From JADKFD01 sp050250665 (lineage in GTDB: Bacteria > Pseudomonadota > Gammaproteobacteria > Xanthomonadales > SZUA-5): a DNA stretch of 32,742 nucleotides. How positions within the stretch are numbered: position 1 is the stretch's first letter; the number at the start of each line of letters is the position of its first letter. The notes below the pieces were generated by a model. It searched no databases and was not told where the DNA came from. It saw nothing but the letters and a program-made list of their open reading frames with translations. The position numbers were made by a program, and so were the translations under genes. The stretch lies in contig JBFWOF010000061.1 in the NCBI GenBank assembly GCA_050250665.1, positions 1-32,742 of the forward strand. The letters are read 5' to 3'. This document shows positions 8,467-17,800 of this stretch, piece by piece.

Positions 8467-9399
8467 CTACAGCCGCCGGATCCAGAAGCTGCCACCGCCA
8501 AAGCCGGCCCCACCCGGCAAGGCCAGTGCTGCAGCCACCAGATCCGGGTGTCGCAGCCAGGCATAGCTGCAGCCAAACATGGGTTTGAAGGCGGTGGAAT
8601 GCATCAGCAGCGCCCGCAGCAGATATTGCTCGTTCCAGGAGCGATTCAGGTCTATGGCCCAGCTCTCGAGATACTCGGCGGGGAGGAAGATGTCGTGCAC
8701 ATGCACGATGACCCCGGGCTGCAGGCGCGGCAGCACTTCGAAGAACAGGTAATTGACGTCGCTGCCGGTCTTGGCCACATGCGAGGAGTCAATGAACAGG
8801 ATGTCATTGGCAGCGAGCGCGGCGAACTCGGTCAGCGGCACGTCCTGAACGCGTTTGACGATGACCTCGGAAATGCCGGCCATGCCGCGTTTGAGGAAAT
8901 CGCGCGGATAGGGCTCGATGCAGCGGATGTCGACGGCGCCGTCGAGAAAGCGCTGATTGACGTCCGCCATCAGCAGCGAGGAATAGCCTGATCCGACTTC
9001 AATGACGCGCTTGGGTCTCAGCGCCCGCAGCATGACAAACAGGGTGCGCGCGTCCAACCAGCTGAATTGCGAGTTCTGGGTGTAGTAACTGTTGAGTTCG
9101 TGGTCCTCGTTGCCGTGCTCGGGATAATCGAAATCGGCGATGAAGCGCGGGAACCACTGCTGCAGGATCTGACGATGCGACTCATCATCGAAATCGATGC
9201 CGAGGCACTCCGGCGGCTCCGCTGGCCACAACTCCTCGCGTCTGGCTGCCAGTTCATCGGGATCACAAACCGGCGAATAGTAATGCCCGGTGGGCTGTGA
9301 GGTTCCCACCCCGGTCAGCGGCAGGCGCTGACTGTAGGGCACGGACGGTGATGGCGGGGCGGGAGCTTCCGCGTTCAGAGAGGTTCGATCAATGCTCAT
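8467..9399 (-). CDS. Class I SAM-dependent methyltransferase (Methyltransf_24-like)
   Basis: A 310-residue soluble protein. A Rossmann-type SAM-binding core begins at VIEVGSGYSS (about 132-140). IRCIEPYP follows as the acidic end of strand 2, then DILFIDSSHV near 200 and VHVHDIFLPAEYL, whose HDIF replaces the catalytic region seen in related O-methyltransferase and cephalosporin-hydroxylase-like proteins. Residues 1-125 form a family-specific N-terminal region containing PTGHYYSP. It is first in a minus-strand series with the SGNH-like and MBOAT genes, overlapping or abutting the next gene depending on that gene's start. This context suggests methylation of a surface glycan, which is inference. 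No clear Shine-Dalgarno precedes ATG 9399. Confidence 0.85.
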   Translation of the reverse strand: MSIDRTSLNAEAPAPPSPSVPYSQRLPLTGVGTSQPTGHYYSPVCDPDELAARREELWPAEPPECLGIDFDDESHRQILQQWFPRFIADFDYPEHGNEDHELNSYYTQNSQFSWLDARTLFVMLRALRPKRVIEVGSGYSSLLMADVNQRFLDGAVDIRCIEPYPRDFLKRGMAGISEVIVKRVQDVPLTEFAALAANDILFIDSSHVAKTGSDVNYLFFEVLPRLQPGVIVHVHDIFLPAEYLESWAIDLNRSWNEQYLLRALLMHSTAFKPMFGCSYAWLRHPDLVAAALALPGGAGFGGGSFWIRRL

Positions 9400-9554
9400 G
9401 GTCTTGGGTAGCGGGAGGTCAAGGAATCTTTCCGCGGCCGCGTGTTCACCTGCATCGACGCTCAGGCAGGGAGTGCGCGGAGTGGAGTGAGGGCAGCACT
9501 ATCGATTGCCCATCGCGCCTGATGAGGCACGATCGGGGGCGGAAAATGAGCGCG

Positions 9555-9560
9555 AGTATA
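9555..9560 (-). promoter_or_regulatory. Possible -10 element upstream of the methyltransferase/MBOAT operon
   Basis: TATACT on the minus strand is a 5/6 match to TATAAT, 155 bp upstream of ATG 9399. I find no good -35 at the correct distance. The remainder of the 266-bp gap holds the hairpin at 9631-9655 and nothing else recognisable. Confidence 0.22.
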
Positions 9561-9630
9561 GCTGCTCTGCGCTTGCGCCCTAGCGCGGAAGCGCCCTCGG
9601 GTCCGCGCCAGGCCAAGCCTGCCCGGGAAG

Positions 9631-9655
9631 ACCTGGCGGCAAGCTGCCGCCAGGT
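9631..9655 (-). terminator. Hairpin terminator after protease gene B
   Basis: Perfect 11-base arms (ACCTGGCGGCA and TGCCGCCAGGT) surround a 3-base loop, 10 bp beyond the stop codon of the minus-strand protease gene. The following minus-strand bases are CTTCCC rather than a T-run, so termination is plausible but not certain. A related hairpin occurs at 259-279. Confidence 0.6.
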
Positions 9656-9665
9656 CCGGAGCGGA

Positions 9666-12191
9666 CTACTCGGCGCCTGGCTGTGCCTCGCTGGCGGGCA
9701 CCGAAATCACCACCCGGTTGACGTGATCCAGCAGCCGCAGCCGCAGGTCGCGGGCACCGGTCGCGCCGTAGGTGGGCGCCGACAACACCCCGGCCGTGGC
9801 CGAGTGTGCCGTGCCCAGACAGAAGGAGGCGAATCCGGAGGTCGTGCCGAAGGGCGGTGCGGCATGGTAGCCACCGACCACCACACCACCGAAGAAGCCG
9901 CCGCCCGGGCGGTTGACGAACTGGCTCAGCAGGGACACATAGACCTGACCATCGGCCGCGCCACCGGGCACACTGGCTGCGCCCGCTGGCGCCACCGTGA
10001 CCACGTGGAAGCCTGGCTGGATGGTCAGCGTATGGGTGAAGGGCTGCGCCAGCGACAGCGTGGCACTGGATTGGTAGACGGTGACATTGACGCCGGCCGA
10101 CGGCTGCCGGATCAGGGTGATGTTCACCGGCAGCGTACCGCTCATGCTGCTGGCCGGATTGCCATTCAGGGTCAGCGTCAGGCTTTGCGGCTCACCGGCG
10201 TCGTTCTGGATGTTGAAGCCGGCGAAAGCCACCTGGGATCCATCCAGCGAGCCGCCGAAGTTCAATCCGCCCTCCAGCCGCAGCGAACCCGGCGGCACCA
10301 GGATCAGGTTGAGCCCGAAGATGCCGGGACTGAGTCCAGCGCCGGGGCCGTCGTCGATGGCCGCGACAAAATAGCCGCCCGGACAATTGGGGAAGGCCGG
10401 ATTGGCCGGTAGGGGCAGGGCGAAGCCGGTGAACGAGGGCTCATCGACGCCACCGCCACCACCACCGCCGCCGGTCTGCCAGCTGGCTGTCAATGTCAGC
10501 CCGGAGAAGGCAGTGAAGCCCGAGATCAGGACGTGATAGGTACCGGCACTGGGTGTGGCAAAGGTGCACTGCTCGGCCGGGCCATTGGCAAAGGAGCGAC
10601 AGTCGAAGGTGGTTGTGGTCGGCGGCGAGCCGAAGCGCACGTACAGGTCCGGATCGCCCGTGCCACCGGCGGTGGTGATGACCAGATTCTGTGCGCCAGC
10701 CGGAATGGCGATGGTGAAGGCCAGCGCGGCACCGGTGGCACCGGACAGTCCGGTCACCGGCACACCGTTCTGCAGCGCCTGGGCGCCACCGCCGCCGCTG
10801 GGCGCCAGGAAAGGCATCAGGAAGGGGAAAGCGGTGTCGAAGCGCGAATAGGCGTCGGTGTTGCCCGGATTGCTGATGTTGCCGGTGTTGCTGCACGAGG
10901 CACTGCCACCGAACAGGCCGCCACGCACCTGATATTCGCTGCCATTGAAGGTGAGCAGCCCGGACCCGCTGCTGCCACCCTCGGTAGTGCCGGCGGTATA
11001 GCCGGCCTTGATGAAGTCGCCAGCCCCGTTGAAGGTGCCAAAGCCGGTGATCTGGCCCTGCGAGACCTTCTTGACGTCACCCGCCGGGTGATGGAGCACC
11101 AGCACATTGGTGCCCGCGGTCACGGTCGTCGAACTCCAACCGGCGAAGAAAGCACCGGAAGGCGCCGGGTTGTTCAGTCGCAGCAACAGAATGTCGGTGT
11201 TGGCGTTGTTGTAGAGCAGTTGTGCGCCACCGCTGACCTGGGTGCGTGCGCTGGCAATGCCAGAACCGCAGCTGGTGCTCTCCTCGAACCAGAAGGTGGT
11301 CAGCGTACTGGCTGCCGCCTGGGTGCTGATGCAGTGGTTGGCGGAGAAGAAATAGGGGATGAAAGTACCGGAAACGGTATCGTTGAGCAGGGTGCCGGTG
11401 CAGACAAAGGGGCTGCCGCCGACCTGAAAACTCATGCGTGCCACCGAGTTCTTGGAATTGGTATAGGCCGTCGAGGGATTGGTCACGCAGTTGGCGTCGA
11501 TCTCGCAGGGATCCGATTCGCCGATCTTGAGCCCGTCCAGCGGGCCGTAGGGAGATGCCAGCATGTGCGAGACCCGATCCACTTCCAGCTGCACCAGCGC
11601 CGGATTGACCGCCGCCGGCAGGTAGATTTCGATCAGCTGGGTGTCGCCCTCGGTCACCGGGGTCCAGTACAGCTCGGCGCCGACGCGATCGACCTCGGCC
11701 GGGCTGACTGCCGGCACCACACTCTGGGACCGCGCTTCGGAAAAGAAGCGCAATTCGGCCCCGGCCGGCAATCGGTGGATGCTCAGTCCCACCCGCAGAG
11801 CGGCTGCTCCGGGCGAATGCACCGCCAGACGGGCAACATGAGCCCCGTCAGCCAATGCTCGCCATTCCAGCGCCGGACTGCCGTTCTGGTGACTTTCTTC
11901 CTTGAGGCTGCGTTCCACGCCGATCTGCAGGCGCTTGCTGCCCTCGCGGGAGTTGTACTCGCGCACCGCTTGCGCGCGCTCGGCCGCCAGCGCAGGCCAT
12001 TCAAAGCGGCTGGCGGCGGCGGCAGGGTAATCGGGCATGCGCAGATCAAGGGCCGCTGCCGACTTCTCGGATATCGGGGCGGGCTCGCCACGGACTTCGA
12101 TCGCTTCGATGGCCAAGGCACTGACGCTGGCCATCATCAACAGGATGCTCAAGGCAAGGCGCAATGCCTGGCCTGGTCTTGCTGCCCTCAT
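9666..12191 (-). CDS. Secreted trypsin-fold serine protease B with PPC and shared C-terminal domain
   Basis: An 841-residue exported protease. Signal peptide (RLALSILLMMASVSALA), then an N-terminal region to about 250 that may be a prodomain. The S1-type catalytic domain resembles the lysyl-endopeptidase group: His286 in FFSANHCIS, Asp333 in NTDILLLRL, Ser408 in EGGSSGSGLL, with several cysteines (CEIDANC, FVCTGTLL). A PPC-type beta domain (about 490-575; GDPDLYVRFG, AGTYHVLISGF) is followed by an eight-glycine linker and then the C-terminal domain from residue 583. That domain is nearly identical to the one ending protein A and ends here with an extra short tail (ASEAQPGAE). ATG 12191 has GGGAG seven bases upstream. 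Cleavage specificity is not predictable with confidence. PPC domains are often removed after secretion; whether the extra domain is removed too is unknown. Confidence 0.92.
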   Translation of the reverse strand: MRAARPGQALRLALSILLMMASVSALAIEAIEVRGEPAPISEKSAAALDLRMPDYPAAAASRFEWPALAAERAQAVREYNSREGSKRLQIGVERSLKEESHQNGSPALEWRALADGAHVARLAVHSPGAAALRVGLSIHRLPAGAELRFFSEARSQSVVPAVSPAEVDRVGAELYWTPVTEGDTQLIEIYLPAAVNPALVQLEVDRVSHMLASPYGPLDGLKIGESDPCEIDANCVTNPSTAYTNSKNSVARMSFQVGGSPFVCTGTLLNDTVSGTFIPYFFSANHCISTQAAASTLTTFWFEESTSCGSGIASARTQVSGGAQLLYNNANTDILLLRLNNPAPSGAFFAGWSSTTVTAGTNVLVLHHPAGDVKKVSQGQITGFGTFNGAGDFIKAGYTAGTTEGGSSGSGLLTFNGSEYQVRGGLFGGSASCSNTGNISNPGNTDAYSRFDTAFPFLMPFLAPSGGGGAQALQNGVPVTGLSGATGAALAFTIAIPAGAQNLVITTAGGTGDPDLYVRFGSPPTTTTFDCRSFANGPAEQCTFATPSAGTYHVLISGFTAFSGLTLTASWQTGGGGGGGGVDEPSFTGFALPLPANPAFPNCPGGYFVAAIDDGPGAGLSPGIFGLNLILVPPGSLRLEGGLNFGGSLDGSQVAFAGFNIQNDAGEPQSLTLTLNGNPASSMSGTLPVNITLIRQPSAGVNVTVYQSSATLSLAQPFTHTLTIQPGFHVVTVAPAGAASVPGGAADGQVYVSLLSQFVNRPGGGFFGGVVVGGYHAAPPFGTTSGFASFCLGTAHSATAGVLSAPTYGATGARDLRLRLLDHVNRVVISVPASEAQPGAE

Positions 12192-12351
12192 GGCGTGTCT
12201 CCCGCAGTGGAAATAAGTCGGATGGGCACTGTCAGCGGACGAGTGTACTCCTCCGCCATCACGGCGGCCTGAACCGTCACAGAGCGCGACGATTGCCGCC
12301 GCCACGCCTCTGCCCGCATCATCGCGGGCCGTTCCCCACACTGCCGTCAGC
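12192..12351. promoter_or_regulatory. Divergent promoter region, protease B / methyltransferases
   Basis: 160 bp between divergent starts. On the minus strand CTGACA (-35-like) lies about 30 bp before the protease ribosome-binding site, with only a weak AT-rich TTATTT after it at short spacing. I see no plus-strand promoter with two recognisable boxes. Confidence 0.25.
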
Positions 12352-13212
12352 ATGCTTCTGGAACTTCCCCACGGCTTCAAACGCTGGTCTACACATGAGG
12401 CAGTCAAGGCTGCCGCGGTGCAACTGAGCGAGGAATGGCGCGGCCAGCAGGCATTTCAGGCGCGGCTGCTGAAGAACTGCAAGACGCCGGCGATCGCCGG
12501 TTTCTGTGCCGCCTGCGGGCGCGAGTCGGAATTCAGCTTCCCGATCAGGGGTGATGAGATCCCGAACTGGCGTGAGAGCCTGGTGTGTCCGGACTGCCGG
12601 CTGATCAACCGCTGGCGCGCCAGCGTGCACGTGGCGCGCATGCTCGAGCCGCTGCGCTGCGAGGGTCCGGTCTATGTAACCGAGCAGACCACACCCATGT
12701 ACGACTGGCTGCAGGAGCACGTGCCCGAGCTGATCGGCAGTGAATTCGTGTCGCCGGACGCCAAACCCGGTCAGATCTACGAGACCCGTTCGCGCCGGAT
12801 CCGCCACGAGGACGCCACCGCGCTGTCCATGGCAGATGCCAGCCTGTCGATGATCCAGACCTATGATGTGCTGGAGCACGTGCCGGATTACCGGGCAGCG
12901 TTGCGCGAATTCGCCCGGGTGCTCAAGCCTGAGGGCTTGCTGCTGCTGACCGCCCCGTTCATGTTCGAGGCCTGGGACACTGTGGTTCGGGCACGGGTGA
13001 ATGCACAGGGAGACATCGAGCACCTGCTGCCGGCGGTCTACCATGGCGATCCGATGAGTGCCGATGGCGTGCTCTGCTTCCAGGAATTTGGCTGGGACCT
13101 GCTCGACGACATGCGCAGCGCCGGCTTCGCGCATGCCGAGATCATCACCTGCTGGGCACCGGATTTCGGCTATCTCGGGAGCTTTCAGCCCTTCGTCGTT
13201 GCGCGCCGCTGA
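12352..13212 (+). CDS. SAM-dependent methyltransferase with N-terminal zinc-knuckle
   Basis: 286 residues. Two CxxC pairs (C52/C55 in FCAACGRE and C79/C82 in LVCPDCR) form a probable structural zinc site ahead of a Methyltransf_11-type domain. The core shows SMIQTYDVLEHVPDYRAALREFARVLKPEG, of which DVLEHVPDY and RVLKPEG are typical, followed by LLLLTAPFM. The usual glycine-rich SAM loop is not obvious, since the segment before it (GSEFVSPDAKPG) is divergent; this resembles methyltransferases of glycan clusters that carry such a zinc knuckle. The next methyltransferase follows after 24 bp, so the two are probably an operon. The ATG at 12352 has no strong ribosome-binding site, and the substrate is unknown. 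Confidence 0.82.
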   Translation: MLLELPHGFKRWSTHEAVKAAAVQLSEEWRGQQAFQARLLKNCKTPAIAGFCAACGRESEFSFPIRGDEIPNWRESLVCPDCRLINRWRASVHVARMLEPLRCEGPVYVTEQTTPMYDWLQEHVPELIGSEFVSPDAKPGQIYETRSRRIRHEDATALSMADASLSMIQTYDVLEHVPDYRAALREFARVLKPEGLLLLTAPFMFEAWDTVVRARVNAQGDIEHLLPAVYHGDPMSADGVLCFQEFGWDLLDDMRSAGFAHAEIITCWAPDFGYLGSFQPFVVARR

Positions 13213-13236
13213 GGCCACTCGATCCCAGGATATTTG

Positions 13237-14751
13237 ATGAATCTGCATACGCTGCTGCAAGCCCCTCAGATCGGCGAGTTCGTCTGGCATCAGCTCACGA
13301 CCGATCCCACGGTCGAATCGATCAGTCTGGCCCACCTCGAAACCATGCGCGGCCTGCTGCGGGAACTGACGCCCGGCAAACGCGCGCCGCGGGTGCTGGA
13401 ACTGGGTGCCTACCGGCACTTCGCCGGACACCTGCTGGCCGCCGAGACTGGCGCCGAGGTCTGGCTCTCGGACATCTCGGCCGACGCCCTGCGCGCCGGC
13501 AAACGACTGGCGCGTGAGCGCGGCTGCCAGCGCTTGGGCGAGATCTGCGCCGCCGACTTCCATGATCTGCCCTTCGCCGACGGTTATTTCGATGTGGCTT
13601 TCATTGCCTCGGCGGTGCACCACACCCGGCGCCCCGAATGCGTGCTGCGCGAACTGGCGCGGGTGGTGCGTCCCGGTGGACTGATCTGGCTGGACAACGA
13701 GCCGGTGGGTCGTGAGGCCTGCTTCTATCGCTTCAATTCGAACCGACCGGAGAGCTACACGGCCTTCGAACAGCGGCTGGCCGACCTCGATCTGATCCGC
13801 CTGATCTCTTCGCCCTTCGCCGGCACGCGCCCCGAAGAGCTGTTCTGCATGGTCGAGAACGACCGCATTCCGCTGGATCTGTACCTCAGTGAATTCGACG
13901 CGGCCGGCAAGACCGAAGTACTACACCTGGAAACCGGTACCACCATCCAGCGTCTGGAGAAGCAGCTGTTGCAGGCCGGCACCGGCAAGATCGACGACAG
14001 CACTGCGTCCCTGACCCGGCTCATGCTGGAACAGGTCGAGGCAGCACGCATCGACGACAAACTGGCCGAAGCACTGGGCTTCGGTCTGCCCACCGAGGTC
14101 GAGATTCGCACGCTGGCGCGGCGGATCGCACTGCTGTTGGCGCAACGCCAGCAACAGTCGGGCATCGAGCAGCACCGCACCGATGTGCGCTGTTTTGGCG
14201 CAGCCCTGCAGGCGCGTATCCGCCGTGGCGGCAATGCGGTGTGCAGCGAACAGGTGTTCAGACGCCAGACCACCGAGGCCGATGGCTGCTGGCTCGATAC
14301 CGCAGGCCCCAGTGGGGCCGCCTTCCTGAGCATGCGTCCGCAGCTGCCCGACACCCACGACCTTGCCCAGGAAGCGCAGGTGCGCGCCGCTTTCGACCCG
14401 GCCTACTGGGGCATCGTCCGTGAGGCTTTTGGCGCCAACAGCCTGTACAACCTCGGCGCCTCGGCACCATTGCCGGCGCTGACCATTGCCGATGGCGCCG
14501 TGCTGCTGCTGCGCCTGTACACCGTGCCGCGAGCCGAGGGTCCGTATGTGCTGCGCGTGCGTCAAGGTCATCGGTTGGTCGCCGAGGGCATCGTCGCATT
14601 GGCCGAATCGCGCCTGCTGCGCGGCCTGATCTACGCCGACGGCGGCGAGATCTGGATCGAGCACAGCGACCTCGACGGCCGCCCCATCGACATCGCCACC
14701 AATCTGCGGATCTCGGTGGCGCAGTACATCGGCGCCACAGCGCTAGCCTGA
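13237..14751 (+). CDS. SAM-dependent methyltransferase with large uncharacterised C-terminal region
   Basis: 504 residues. The SAM-binding domain covers about 50-165: VLELGAYRHFAGHLLA (motif I), EVWLSDISADAL (acidic residue of strand 2), DFHDLPFADGYFDVAF and VLRELARVVRPGGLIWLDNEP, which is Methyltransf_11 type. About 335 residues follow that I cannot assign. They include a Cys/Arg-rich stretch and a late segment (LLLRLYTVPRAEGPYVLRVRQG) that could be a beta domain. ATG 13237 is preferred over the adjacent TTG 13234 because CCAGGA lies six bases before it. It follows the zinc-knuckle methyltransferase by 24 bp and converges on exoprotein C. Substrate unknown; the neighbourhood suggests surface-glycan or envelope modification. 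Confidence 0.8.
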   Translation: MNLHTLLQAPQIGEFVWHQLTTDPTVESISLAHLETMRGLLRELTPGKRAPRVLELGAYRHFAGHLLAAETGAEVWLSDISADALRAGKRLARERGCQRLGEICAADFHDLPFADGYFDVAFIASAVHHTRRPECVLRELARVVRPGGLIWLDNEPVGREACFYRFNSNRPESYTAFEQRLADLDLIRLISSPFAGTRPEELFCMVENDRIPLDLYLSEFDAAGKTEVLHLETGTTIQRLEKQLLQAGTGKIDDSTASLTRLMLEQVEAARIDDKLAEALGFGLPTEVEIRTLARRIALLLAQRQQQSGIEQHRTDVRCFGAALQARIRRGGNAVCSEQVFRRQTTEADGCWLDTAGPSGAAFLSMRPQLPDTHDLAQEAQVRAAFDPAYWGIVREAFGANSLYNLGASAPLPALTIADGAVLLLRLYTVPRAEGPYVLRVRQGHRLVAEGIVALAESRLLRGLIYADGGEIWIEHSDLDGRPIDIATNLRISVAQYIGATALA

Positions 14752-14853
14752 ATCAGTGCCAGGCCAGGGCGTGCTGGCGCCAATTCGGCCACACCCGGCA
14801 CCCTGATGCTGGCAGCAGGGGCCCGGTCGGGTGCGCTCGACGGCTGAAGCGAC

Positions 14854-17800
14854 TCAGGGACTCGGTACGACCAGAATAGGCTGTCGCTGGTAGTCCAGCA
14901 GTTGCAGGCGCAGATCCCGGGCCGCGCCGATGCCGTAGCTGGGCGTGCTCAAGGTGCGCACGGTGGCGGCGTGCGGCGTGGCCAGACAGAAGGCCGCGAA
15001 TCCGGAGACATCGTTGTCCGGATGTGCCGCGTGATAGCCACCGACGACGACGCCGCCAAAGAAGCCACCACCGCTGCGATCGACAAAACGTGTCCCCAGT
15101 TCGAAGAAGATCTGGCCTTCGGCGTCGCCGCCCGGCTCACCGACCGCGTCGTCATCGGGCAACACCGCAACGACGTGGAAGCCAGGCTGGATCACCAGTT
15201 CGTCGATCAGCGGCGCATTGGTCGAGATCGAGACCGAGCGTTCGTAGACCAGTTCATTGATGCCTGCCGCCGGCTGACGCAGCACCCTCACCTTGACCGG
15301 CAGACTGCCGCCACCGGCAAAGGCATAGCCGCTCAGGCGGATCGTCAGTTTCTGCGGCTCGTCGGCGGCATTCTGGATATTGAAGCCGGCAAAGCCCTCC
15401 TGGGACTTGTCGATCATGCCGCCGAAGTTCAGACCTCCCTCCATGCGCTGGCTGCCGCCCGGATCGAGCAGCAGTTCCATGCCGAACAAGCCCGGTGTCA
15501 GACCCACACCGGGTCCGTCGTCCACCGTGGCAATGAAGAACCCTGCCGGGCAATTGGGAAAGGCCGGGGAAGGCGCCGGCAGGCTGAAGTGGGCAGCACC
15601 CGGTTCGTCGGCGGCGGAGCCCGGCGCCTGTATCTCGGTCTTGCGCAATGACGCCCAGTAGACATCGGCCACACCGTTCTGGTCTCCGTTCACCAGATTG
15701 CCCGCTTCCGACACGAAGGCGACGCTGGCACCGTCAGCGGCCAACCAAGGCGCGCTGCTGGGGGCCATGGGTGCCTGGCCGTCCACGCTGGCCGACATTC
15801 TCAGCACTTCGCCGGTCGCGGTGTTCTTGACGAAGACATCGCGGCGCTGGTTGCGATCGACCATCACCAGATTGCTGGCGTCGCTGGCGAAGGCGACGTA
15901 ACTGCCATCCGCACTGATGCTGGCATCCGCGCTGGCGGCGTTGGCCTGCTTGCCCTGGGCGCCCAGCGAGACCCGCTGCAAACGGGTGACGCCGCTTTCG
16001 CCGAGTTCGAACAGGAATACGTCGTCGACGCCATTGCTGTCGCCCGCCACCAGATTGCTGGCGGCTGACACGAACACGCCAAAGCGCCCGTCCGGCGTCA
16101 GGCGGACCTCGCGACTGGGCCCGTTGCCGGCCTCACCTGTGAGCGGATTGCGACTGATCAGCAGCAACTGGCGACCACTGCCGCTGCCCTGGCTCAGGAC
16201 GATCTGGCTGGACCCGCCGCTGACGCCGCTGAGATTGCTCGCGGTGGTCGTGAAAGCCACGCGCAGGCCGTCATCCGAGGCGCTGGGCGAGATGCTGGGC
16301 CCGTTGCTGGGACTGCCATCGGCGGCCTGCGACAGCAGTCGCGTGCTGCCGCTGCCAAAGTCCCGCAGAAACACGTCAGACAGCGAGCCATTGCCATCAG
16401 CGGTCACCAGATTGCTGGCCTGGGAATCAAAGACCATGCGGGTACCGTCGGCATTGAGCCGGGGATGGCCGCTGGCGCCATTGCCGCCGGTTCCATCGGT
16501 GGCGCGACTGGCCAACTCGGCCTGACCATGGATGATTCGATAGACCTGGCCGGCACTGCCGGCAAGAGCGTAAACCTGGCCATCGCCCGAGATCGCCGGA
16601 CTGGCGTGGCTCTGCTGCAGGCCGGGCTCCAGCGCATCGACCGCGCTGGAGATCCGCGTCTGCAGTCCGGTGACACGATCACGCAGGAAGATGCCTGCGG
16701 CACCTCCCACCAGATTGCTGGCATCCGAGCGATACACGGCGCGCAGACCGTCGGCGGACAAGGCCACCGAAGCACTGGCGCCGTTGGCATCGCCACCGGC
16801 AGCAGGCTGGCTGATGCGTGCGGGCAGCGCACTCGCGCGCAAATCGTAGGCATTCACTGACAGCGCATCGCCGTCGACCAGCAGCGGAACCCTGAACGTC
16901 GATGCGGAAGCGCGGGTGGTCGGGTCATAGATGGCCGACCACTGGCTGCCATCCCAGTGTGCCGTGGTGCAGCAGACGTTCTGACGAAACTCGAAATTGG
17001 AGAACAGCAGGTAAATGTCGGTCGCGGACGCGGCCATTGAGACAATGTAGCTGCCGCTGGTGAGCGTAGCCAGCGGGCCGGCCTCAGTCAGATCCTGCCC
17101 ATTCCAACGCAGAATGCGATGGCCGATCTGTCCACCTCGATGGAATCTGCCGGCCACTACCAAATCGGCGCCGCCAGCCGCCAGTCTCGGTGCTTCGAGC
17201 AGCCCGACTCCGTGGGTCGCCTCGAAGGCGGCCCAGCGCGCACCATCCCATCGGGCAAGGTAATCGGTGGCAATTCCGCCGGCTTCGGTGAATGAACCGG
17301 ACACGAAGAGCTCTGAGGCATAAGGTACCAGCGCCGAGATGATCCCGTTGTCGGGCATGTTGACACCCGATCCCAGGGCCGCCCAGCGCTGCCCGTTCCA
17401 GCGCGCGATGCCGCGAGCCGGGCCATCGCCGGTCTCGGTGAATGCACCGGCGGCGTAGAGTTCACCTTGATACTCAGCCAGAGCCTTGATCGCGGAGTTG
17501 GTGCCGGCAAATGCGCCGCTGCCCACTGTCTGCCAGCGCAGACCGTCCCAGCGCAGGATGTTGTTGGCGATCAGGCCATTGGCGGTCTGGAATTGACCCG
17601 CCACGTAGAGCTCGCCGCCGAATTCGGCGATGGCGTCAATGCTGTTGTAGCCGTCGCCGAAAGTCAGTCCATCCCCCACCTGCGACCAGCGCGACCCGTT
17701 CCAGCGGGCGATACCGCGGGCGGCAACGCCATCCACGGCTGTGAACGGTCCGCCGATATAGACGCTGTCGCCGATCAGCGAGACCACGCTGATGATGGCG

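Noticed and set aside
10533..12272. 579-codon plus-strand frame opposite protease B
   Set aside because: Low-complexity shadow of the protease coding strand; the protease has a catalytic triad, signal peptide and ribosome-binding site.
12319..13623. 434-codon minus-strand frame across both methyltransferases
   Set aside because: It spans the junction of two genes with clear methyltransferase motifs and has no recognisable domain itself.
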